From NCBI GenBank assembly GCA_039583875.1, contig CM077150.1, positions 53,323,451 through 53,387,450 on the forward strand: a DNA stretch of 64,000 nt, given 5' to 3'. The notes beneath the pieces are model-generated. The model saw only the letters and a program-made list of their open reading frames with translations, did not search any database and was not told where the DNA came from. This document shows, piece after piece, positions 56,662 to 64,000 of this stretch. How positions within the stretch are numbered: position 1 is the first letter of the stretch; each line of letters starts with the position of its first letter. The translations under genes were made by a program, and so were the position numbers. The DNA comes from Platanthera guangdongensis (Eukaryota > Streptophyta > Magnoliopsida > Asparagales > Orchidaceae).

Positions 56662-57305
56662 GGCTGTTTGCTGAAGAAGAAGAAGAAGAATTCATGCAGA
56701 TAATGGAGTCTATTTATGAACAAGAAGACAGTCAATGCCAAGGGCTAATGGCTTTGACAGAGCATGACAAAATCCTGGAGCAGCCAGGACCCAGTAAGGT
56801 ACAAAGTTCAACTCTAAGTTCAGTTTCTTGTTCCAGTACAGAATCAGATTCTTCATCATCAAGTGATGAGAATGTATCTGAGTCTGAGGAAGATATTCAT
56901 CAGCTTATAGATGAATATAAAGTACTGTTGCAAGCTTACAAGAAAAGCAAGTCCCTAGCCAAAAGTCAGGCAAAGGAAATTGCTGATCTTAAAGCTGCTG
57001 CAACAGATTCTGAGAAGCTATTTGATCAAAAGCTAAATGAGATAGCCAGGCTGAAACACATAACAGTGATTCAGATGGGGACTATCACCTTTAAGAATGA
57101 TCAAATCAAGAGTCTGGAGATCAATCTTCAGAAAGAGAGAGAGCTTGTTGCTAGGTTTTCTAAACCTAAGTCAGTGCTACCTTTAATTGATGAATTTGTT
57201 CATCATAAAGGTAAGGCTGGACTGGGTTTTATTAACCTGCAAGGACTGAGCAGTCCAAGTCCAAGTCCAAGGGCAAAGCCCCAACATTCAACAAGTCTGC
57301 TGTAG
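56606..57305 (+). CDS. Gag C-terminal extension, coiled coil (separated by frameshift)
   Basis: Continuation of gag in another frame; the ATG at 56694 is internal. It holds an acidic Ser-rich stretch (SSTESDSSSSSDENVSESEE), then about 100 residues with heptad-like spacing (LIDEYKVLLQAYKKSKSL, KEIADLKAAATDSEKLF, IKSLEINLQKEREL) predicted to form a coiled coil, then a Ser/Pro run. Long coiled-coil gag extensions are known in SIRE-type elements. It ends at 57305 because of a further frameshift. Alone it is unlikely to be translated. Confidence 0.75.
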
Positions 57306-57723
57306 ATAAGACAGCAAAGACAGTACCTAAGCAAAGGTACAATAAGTTTGAATGTTGGTGCTGTGGCAAAGTTGGCCATTTTGCAATGGACTGTTGGCAC
57401 AATGCTAGTGCCAAAGTGAGTAACAAATTACCTGTTGGAAAGCCAGTAGGTAGTTTTGTCAAGTTGCAAACTAACAAGTACCAAGGACCCAAGAATTCTT
57501 TGGGTTCTAAGGTTCATTAATCTGTTTTGCAGGTGAGTCCAAGTGGCCATACCCAACATGGTACTTGGACAGTGGATGTTCCAGACATATGACTGGAACT
57601 AAGAGGATTACTAAAGGACTACATTCCAATAAAAGATGGTCCAAAAGTCACCTTTGGTGGTTCTGAAAAAGGAATCATCAAAGGATTTGGTAACATTTCT
57701 AGCACTTAGTTACCATTACTCAA
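57306..57723 (+). pseudogene. Second zinc knuckle and protease region, frameshifted
   Basis: A second perfect knuckle CWCCGKVGHFAMDC is encoded at 57353-57394. The copia aspartic protease active site follows, WYLDSGCSRHMTG at about 57560-57598, with D-S-G intact. Downstream pieces [16 protein letters not shown] lie in another frame, with a stop at about 57707, and pol resumes at 57724. At least three shifts occur within 420 bp. The protease would process the Gag-Pol polyprotein inside the particle. Confidence 0.82.
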
Positions 57724-60165
57724 GTGGCTTATGTTAAAGGGTTGAAACACAACCTAATAAGTATAAGTCAATTAAGTGATGTAGGGTATGACATCTCATT
57801 TGTTAAAAATGGTTGTCATATCAAGAGGTCAAGTGATCAAGAGATCATTTTGACTGGTTATAGGAAAAGGAATGTCTATTGCTTAGACATTATGGTTGAG
57901 AAAAATGGTTCTCCAGTGTGTCTTGTAGCTGATGAGACAGTCTCTCATTGTGTCAAATGGCACAAGAGGCTTGCCCATCTTAACTACAAGACTATTAGCA
58001 AACTCTTTAGCAAAGATTTAGTGAGGAATGGTCCTCAGGTTAAGTGTGTTAAAGATGGTATTTGCTCAGCTTGTCAAAAGGGCAAGCAGACTAAATCCAC
58101 CTTTAGAAGCATAGAAATCAAAGATGCTGTGAGGTGTTTATACCTCTTGCATATGGATCTCTTTGGTCCAATGTCAGTTCACAGCTTAGGTAGGAAGGTC
58201 TATACCTTTGTAGTTGTAGATGACTACTCAAGGTTTTCCTGGGTGTTCTTCTTAAGACAGAAATCTGAAACACCTAGTGTCTTCCATAACTTTGTCAAGC
58301 AAATTCAGAATGAACTAAACAGTACAGTGGTCAAGATTAGAAGTGACCATGGTACTGAATTTCAGTCTGATAGCATGACAAAACTATGTGAAGACTTTGG
58401 GATATTTCAAGAATTCTCTTCACCTAGAACACCTCAGCAAAATGGCATTGCTGAGAGGAAGAATAGAACCTTGATTGAGGCAGGTAGAACCCTATTAAGT
58501 GATACATCACTGCCAGAGTATTTCTGGGCTGAAGCAGTTAACACTGCATGCCATGTTATAAATAGGGCTACCATCACTAAAGGCCTCAACAAGACCCCCT
58601 ATGAAGTTGTGAAAGGCAGGAAACCAAACCTATCCTACTTCAGGATCTTTGGGTGCAAATGCTTCATACTTAATAATGGGAAGTCTTACTTGACTAAGTT
58701 TGCTGCCAAGTCCCAAGAGGGAATTTTTGTTGGGTACAACAACAACAGTAAGGCTTATAGAGTCTACAACTTGTCTACTCAAGTTGTAGAAGAATCTGTG
58801 CATGTAGTTTTTGATGAGACTAAACTTATTAACAATGAGTTGTCTAGTAGTGTATGCAGCCCCACAGGTTTAACACAGAAGATGGACAAGCTTGCTATAG
58901 AAGAAGACAGTGGCTATTGTCCAGGGGGAGAACTACATGTACCAGTTGCTGATAAAGTTCAAGAAATACAGCATGATGGAGATGCTGAAGAGGTTCAACC
59001 AGAAGTTAGGATGCCTCCAGCCAACAGGCATCTTAGAGATCATCCAATAGAGCAGATTATTGGAGATCCAAGACAAGGAGTACAAACCAGGAGCAGAAAC
59101 ATGAATACAGCAATCTACTCCAGTTTTCTATCTCAAGTTGAACCTAAGAAGTTTGAAGAAGCCATACTAGATCCACAATGGACTGAAGCAATGCAAGAAG
59201 AGCTTAATCAGTTCAAGAGGTGCAAGGTCTGGGAACTTGTTCCTAAACCTAAAGACCACAATATAATAGGAACTAAGTGGATCTACAGGAATAAGATGGA
59301 TGAACAGGGGGTCATCATTAAGAATAAAGCAAGATTGGTTGCTAAAGGATATAGACAAGAAGAAGGTATTGACTTTGATCAAACCTTTGCTCCAGTAGCC
59401 AGACTGGAAGCCATAAGGATGTTCTTGGCCTATGCAACCTATCAAGGATTCAAGGTTTACCAAATGGATGTCAAGTCAGCATTCCTGAATGGTAATCTTA
59501 AGGAAGAAGTCTATGTGGAACAGCCTTCAGGTTTTGTTGATCCAACTCTACCTCATCATGTCTATAGACTTAGGAAAGCTTTATATGGGTTAAAGCAAGC
59601 CCCTAGGGCTTGGTATGAAACCCTATCTAGTTTCCTCATTGAGAACAAGTTCTCAAGGGGGAAAATAGATAAGACTCTATTCCTTAGGGAATCTAGAGGC
59701 AAAGTTATACTAGTCCAAATATATGTAGATGACATTATATTTGGGTCTACTGAAAGCAGCCTTTGCAAAAAGTTTGCAAAACTGATGCAAGGTCAATTTG
59801 AGATGAGTAGTATGAGAGAGCTGAAGTTTTTCTTGGGTCTCCAAGTTAAACAGACTGAGAGTGGTTTATCCATATGTCAGTCCAAGTTCACCCTAGAACT
59901 CATAAGGAAGTATGGTATGGATTCATCCAGCACCATAAAGACTCCTATGGGGTCAAGTATGTCTCTTAGCAAGGATGATGTAGGGAAACCTGTAGATGAA
60001 ACCTTGTATAGAGGGATAGTTGGCTCCCTATTATACTTGACTGCTAGTAGACCAGATATCATGTATGCTACATGTGTCTGTGCAAGGTATCAAGCCTGCC
60101 CTAAAGAGTCTCATTTGACTGCAGTCAAAAGAATACTGAGATATCTAAAGGCACTCCCTATCTAG
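57724..60165 (+). CDS. pol: Copia pol: integrase and reverse transcriptase
   Basis: 813 codons open; position 57724 is a GTG, so the true frame comes from upstream. Order: end of protease ([16 protein letters not shown]), pre-integrase zinc region (WHKRLAHLN ... CSACQKGKQ, residues ~78-125), integrase core with D (LHMDLFGP), D (SDHGTEF) and E ([11 protein letters not shown]) present, GKR-like connector, then RT from ~residue 495 ([57 protein letters not shown], catalytic [23 protein letters not shown]). All catalytic residues I can see are intact. The frame is lost at YLKALP (60165), where RNase H should begin. Confidence 0.95.
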   Translation: MAYVKGLKHNLISISQLSDVGYDISFVKNGCHIKRSSDQEIILTGYRKRNVYCLDIMVEKNGSPVCLVADETVSHCVKWHKRLAHLNYKTISKLFSKDLVRNGPQVKCVKDGICSACQKGKQTKSTFRSIEIKDAVRCLYLLHMDLFGPMSVHSLGRKVYTFVVVDDYSRFSWVFFLRQKSETPSVFHNFVKQIQNELNSTVVKIRSDHGTEFQSDSMTKLCEDFGIFQEFSSPRTPQQNGIAERKNRTLIEAGRTLLSDTSLPEYFWAEAVNTACHVINRATITKGLNKTPYEVVKGRKPNLSYFRIFGCKCFILNNGKSYLTKFAAKSQEGIFVGYNNNSKAYRVYNLSTQVVEESVHVVFDETKLINNELSSSVCSPTGLTQKMDKLAIEEDSGYCPGGELHVPVADKVQEIQHDGDAEEVQPEVRMPPANRHLRDHPIEQIIGDPRQGVQTRSRNMNTAIYSSFLSQVEPKKFEEAILDPQWTEAMQEELNQFKRCKVWELVPKPKDHNIIGTKWIYRNKMDEQGVIIKNKARLVAKGYRQEEGIDFDQTFAPVARLEAIRMFLAYATYQGFKVYQMDVKSAFLNGNLKEEVYVEQPSGFVDPTLPHHVYRLRKALYGLKQAPRAWYETLSSFLIENKFSRGKIDKTLFLRESRGKVILVQIYVDDIIFGSTESSLCKKFAKLMQGQFEMSSMRELKFFLGLQVKQTESGLSICQSKFTLELIRKYGMDSSSTIKTPMGSSMSLSKDDVGKPVDETLYRGIVGSLLYLTASRPDIMYATCVCARYQACPKESHLTAVKRILRYLKALPI

Positions 60166-60664
60166 GCCTCTGGTACCCTAGGAATGGAGATTTTGAACTA
60201 ACGGTTATTCAGATGCAGACTTTGCAGGATGCAAAGAAGATAGAAAAAGCACTACTGGAACCTGTCAATTCCTAGGTGGGAGACTAATTTCATGGAGTAG
60301 CAAAAAGCAAACCAGTGTGGCTATCTCCACTGCAGAGTCAGAGTATGTGGCTGCAGGAAGTTGCTGTGCTCAACTTCTGTGGATACAACATCAGCTAGAG
60401 GACTATGGATTTCAGGTAAGTAGAACTCCACTCTTCTGTGATTCTACTAGTGCTATTTCAATAGCTAATAATCCTGTATCTCATAGTAGAACAAAACATA
60501 TTGAAATTAAATATCATTTTCTTAGGGAGCATGTAGAAAGAGAAGATATTTTATTAGAATATGTTAAAACTGATAATCAAATAGCTGATATGTATACTAA
60601 GCCCCTAGAAGAAGCTAAGTTCAATAGATTTAAAATTGAACTAGGAATGATAAACTTAGAGTAA
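60166..60664 (+). CDS. Copia RNase H (frameshifted from RT)
   Basis: After the shift at 60165 the frame resumes with DADFAGCKEDRKSTTGTC (catalytic D in the DADFAG motif), ISWSSKKQ, then from 60317 STAESEYVAAGSCCAQLLWI (E), LFCDSTSAISIANNPVSHSR (D), KHIEIKYHFLREHV and ADMYTKPL, ending ELGMINLE with TAA-type termination at 60662. RNase H removes the RNA strand during reverse transcription. A second small shift lies near 60203. The ATG at 60317 is internal to the domain. Confidence 0.9.
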
Positions 60665-61176
60665 GTTTACAGAATTGAAATTGGCTAAGTAAAAAGGTGT
60701 CGACACATAGACAAGTCTATGTCGACACAGAATAGTGGTGTCGACACTTCAGGAAAAAGGTGTCGACACATCTAGGAAGTTGGTGTCGACACTTCAGAAT
60801 ATTAGTGTCGACACATGTCAAGTAGGTGTCGACACATCCAATGTGGTGTTGACACTTAAGTTTTACTCAAAATTTTCTAAGTAAAGTCTCGACTATGTGT
60901 CGAGTAGAGTGGTGTCGACACATAAACAAGTGTCGACACATAAAATCTGTTGACTAAACTTGTGTCGACACATATGTGTCGAAACATTATAAGTCAGTGT
61001 CGACACTTATTGCCAGTGTCGACACATTGTAAGTTAGCTGTCCCGCCTGTTCATCTTCAAAATTAGAAAGGTATAAATAGGGTTTTGTCTTTGTTTGTCG
61101 ACACGCTTTCAAAGTTTCGAGACCAAACTTCTGTGTCGACATTTCTCTTCTCTCAAGACAAATTCTACAAACCCTA
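60665..61176 (+). promoter_or_regulatory. Internal palindrome array and TATA box: candidate promoter of the 3' ORF
   Basis: The spacer after pol contains about eleven exact GTGTCGACAC palindromes (60696-61024) plus variants, the same motif as in the LTR U3. It then has GGTATAAATAGGG (61071-61082) and a further GTCGACAC, and the first ATG is at 61177, about 105 nt from the TATA box. The order array-TATA-leader copies the LTR promoter layout, while the sequence between motifs is different. A dedicated promoter for the 3' ORF is inferred. Confidence 0.65.
61072..61080 (+). promoter_or_regulatory. Internal TATA box
   Basis: TATAAATAG, identical core to the LTR box at 54518-54526. Confidence 0.6.
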
Positions 61177-64000
61177 ATGACGCCTAAGCTAGAGGAGAAT
61201 GTCAACAAAGGATACGAGCTGGTGCGTGGTGCTTTCGAAGATGCTGATCAGAAATCAAGTCTGTCGTAACCCTAGTAGTCAATTCTGGGTTAGAATATTT
61301 AGTTTCTGATCCTACTAAGATATGGAAGAGAGAGGTACTTGAATTCCTCAACGGAGCCAAAGTGGATGAATCTGGATACAAGATCAAATCCAGAGTTCAT
61401 GGAACAAGGGTTAAGGTATCCCCTAAAAGTCTGAGGAAGATTCTCCAGCTACCAAGAACTCAAGAAGAAGATGAAGTTACTGTTACAAAGACCAGGGAAG
61501 CTCTAACCTGGTGTGGACTTGATCCTAAGATGAAGATAGGTTCTGTTTTCAACCGGAAAGACATGAACAATCAAGGAAAGTTTCTTTCTGAAATTGTGGG
61601 AAAGGTCATTCTCAGCAAGCCAGGAGGGCATGACAGAGTGTCTGCCCATATGTTTGGTCTTATGATAAGGATTATCTTCTCTCTAAACACTGACTGGTCT
61701 ATGATAGTCTATGAGAAGATTAAGGAAAGCTTGAAGAAGCCCAATCTGGGCAGAATCATTAGTCTATACCTAGCTGGTGCCATACCAGAGGTAATGCAAC
61801 AAGCTGCAGGAAGCAAGATAAATCATATGAGAAGGATGGATCTGAGGATCTTTTCTAGATGGGACAGGGTGTTGTCAAAGGAGATGCCAACCCCTAAGAA
61901 GACAGTTACTGAGAAGGAGATTCCTCCAAAGAAGAAGAGAAAGACTGCTCCAATGGCACAAGAGTCCACTAACAGTTCTGAAAGTGAAGAACAGGTTGTC
62001 TTCACTCCAGATGAGCATGAGGAAGAGACTACTGCAAAGACTCCTGCTCCTCAAGAGATTGCTGAGATCCAGGGGGAGCTACCTCAAGCTAGCCCCATCC
62101 ATAAGAATCAAAGCCAGGGGGAGCTTCCAGTTGTAACTGAACCCACTACACTGGAAAGTGAACAAGCCACCACCATCATACTAGAGGTAATCACTGAACT
62201 AAACACTTTGAATTTTACTATGGAAGATACTGATTTGTCTGATGATCATCAGCAACTCCAGCTGGATAGCCAAGTCTCAGATGCTGTCAAAGAAGACACA
62301 TCTACTGTTGTTCAAGTGGTTCCTGATTCAGTGGTTGAAGAGCCTAGAATTTCTCCAGCTCCTTCACCACAAGAATACACCATGGAAGATTTGTTCCTAA
62401 ATCTGGATCAAGCAGATTTTGACATGGACAAAGCTGCTGCTGAAGAAGAGAATGCTGCTGTTGAGGGAGAGCAAGTGCAGAATCTGGAAGAGCCTATAAG
62501 GCAAGAAACTGAGAAGGCACAAGATGTGCAAACTAAAAGGCCTCCTAGCCCTAAGGAGAGGGTGGATATAGCCAGCACCTCTGCCTCAGAAGATGAGGAA
62601 GCTGAAAGGGCAAAGAAAAAGAAACTTTATGTCTTCAGGAGAAGAAGCCAGAGTTACAAGAAGGCTCTCCAAACAGTTGCACCACAGCATATAATTCAAC
62701 CAGCCCCAGCCATTGATTATAGTGCACTGATGGTGGCAATGCAAATCAAGTTGGATGAGCATAGGAAGGCCATAGAGAAATATGTAGATGAAGGGCAAAA
62801 GTCACTCCAGTTTGATCTTGCCCAAGATATCAAGTCTATAAGGTTTGAAATGAACCTTAATAAGAAGGAGATGACTGAATGCTTCCACAAAGGTGGAAAT
62901 GCAGTGGTGTACTTGGAAACACACCAGGAAAAGATAAAGGCCCAAGTGGATGACATAGCATTGAAGCAAGGGTATGTTCTTGAAAATCAGCTAAGGATGA
63001 ATGACAATTTGACTGCTTCCCATAATGCTATTGTCACTGAGTTAAAGAACAAGGCTGCTGAACCTTCTACCTCTACTGCTGCAGTTAAAGCTGATTTGAC
63101 AAAGTATTTCAAGAAGAAATCTCTGCTGTTAAGACTGCTATCCAAGCATCCTAGAAGGCCATATCTGAACAACTTCAAAAGATCAAACCTTTCTTTAAAG
63201 ATGAAATCAGATACTTGGATACTCAAATAAGATTTCAAAAGGATGATGTCAGAGATCATATGGCTAGAGAAGTCATAAAGGGGGAGAGAGTTTTAGTCAA
63301 AGCTAGCTCTGATCATGCCAAATGGATATCTAATTCCATCAGAGATACACTGGGCTATCATCCACTTTGTGATGATGACAATGTTGCTGAATCTGGAATT
63401 CAACCTGCATATCTTGGAGGTGAGCAACCAGAGGTAGCTCAAGTGATCTATCCTCCACCAGATTTTGAAATGGTGCAAGATGATATTCATCACATGTATA
63501 GCCCAACTGAAGGGAAGTCTAATGTTATTCTGGAGAAAGTGGTTCAGCCTATTTCTGAAGCCATGCAAGAGGCACTGCAGAAAGAAGAAGAGACAAGGTT
63601 GTCTGAGAAGAGGTTTAGGGAATAAGTAGAACAAAGGCCAGACTTTGAACAGTGGAGCCCTACCTCTAGGAACATTATATTAACTGCCTGGAAAGCTGCC
63701 AAGGATAATATTCAAGACAGGAACAAGTGGTTCTCTGAAGCTGAATGGAGGAAACATGAATCAAGACAAGAGGCAATTATTCAATACAGAAGGAAGGCAA
63801 AGATGGGAACGCTACCTCCTACTGCCCAGGAGCCTAGCAAGTACTTTCCAAAGCCATACCATTACTTTGAGAGGCAGAAGATCAAAGCTGAAGAGCTTAA
63901 AAAGAAAGATCTAAAAGGCAAGAAGCCTGCTGATGCTGAAACTGCTGATGCTCCTGTCCAAGCTAAAGTTCAAGCTGGCAAAGGAATAGTGATTAAGGAG
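61177..64000 (+). CDS. SIRE-type 3' ORF: plant transposon-protein-like domain, NLS-like motif, coiled coil (frameshifted, partial)
   Basis: ATG 61177 opens MTPKLEENVNKGYELVRGAF, broken by a shift before a TAA at 61267; the main frame then runs to 63230. N-terminal ~200 residues: SGYKIKSRVHGTRVKVSPKS, LSKPGGHDRVSAHMFGLM, INHMRRMDLRIFSRWDR, resembling the 'putative plant transposon protein' domain. A basic PPKKKRKT motif (near 61923) looks like a nuclear localisation signal. An acidic, Glu-rich region follows, then RRRSQSYKKA and a likely coiled coil (62740-63050). After a shift near 63117 the frame continues to a TAA at 63623 and, beyond it, to the window end with SKYFPKPYHYFERQK. No signal peptide or membrane segment is evident, so the usual 'env-like' label is not supported here. 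Confidence 0.8.

Larger units (their letters stand above)
53360..64000 (+). mobile_element. SIRE-like Ty1-copia element, family A, right copy (near complete, open at right edge)
   Basis: 5' LTR 53360-55374, primer site 55377, gag 55480, protease ~57560, integrase/RT 57724-60165, RNase H to 60664, spacer with palindromes 60690-61145, 3' ORF from 61177 past the window end. Copia order (integrase before RT) and an extra 3' ORF place it with SIRE/Maximus. At least six frameshifts or stops disable it. The 5-bp flank on the left is ACAGT (53355-53359). Confidence 0.93.

Overview
The window is plant nuclear DNA made almost entirely of nested and decayed transposable elements. The plant assignment rests on plant-specific lineages: SIRE/Maximus-type Ty1-copia elements with very long LTRs and an extra 3' ORF, Tekay/Del-like chromoviral Ty3-gypsy, Tat-lineage gypsy, an Athila-like non-autonomous element, CACTA subterminal repeats, and a plant-type acidic ribosomal P1 gene fragment. 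I see no intact host gene, rRNA, tRNA or CRISPR array. The species cannot be named from this sequence.

Layout. 1-2501: minus-strand SIRE-like element of family A (gag start plus 5' LTR, running off the left edge), inserted in the gag of a second SIRE-like element (family B, 2507-3361) that is cut by a 500-base gap (3362-3861). 3862-9319: low-copy or degenerate DNA with a short gypsy LTR plus gag remnant (5274-6500), a MITE (6623-6754) and a fold-back pair. 9329-10176: a CCGG-rich TIR element with a perfect target duplication. 10556-13156: a CACTA element carrying an intron-containing ribosomal P1 pseudogene. 13379-27003: a tangle of Tekay-like gypsy remnants, all minus strand, containing a tandem duplication with a period of about 6.1 kb. 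27004-28522: a Tekay LTR in the opposite orientation. 28523-34712: a large Athila-like LARD with one long LTR, one truncated LTR and shuffled gag pieces. 34712-37800: GC-rich remnant with a gypsy-type ORF1 domain. 37800-40787: 3' end of a plus-strand family B element. 40788-43087: Tat pol remnant, the oldest layer here. 43088-53197: minus-strand SIRE-like element (family C) with a 2.8 kb gypsy solo LTR inserted at 45160-47937. 53360-64000: plus-strand family A element, nearly complete but open at the right edge.

Working logic. In the right-hand family A element the LTR (2015 bp) supplies promoter and polyadenylation signals; PBS, gag (two zinc knuckles), protease, integrase, RT and RNase H follow in copia order, then a 0.5 kb spacer and a long 3' ORF. 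Several frameshifts make this copy non-autonomous, yet the pol frame is open for 813 codons, so inactivation looks recent.

Most interesting signal. The LTRs of families A, B and C, the gypsy solo LTR and the LARD LTR each carry dense arrays of short, CpG-containing, often palindromic motifs with a TCGA or similar core. In family A the same palindrome array (GTGTCGACAC) recurs inside the element, directly upstream of a TATA box and the start codon of the 3' ORF. Family C shows the same arrangement with its own motif. This suggests an internal promoter built from the same module as the LTR promoter.
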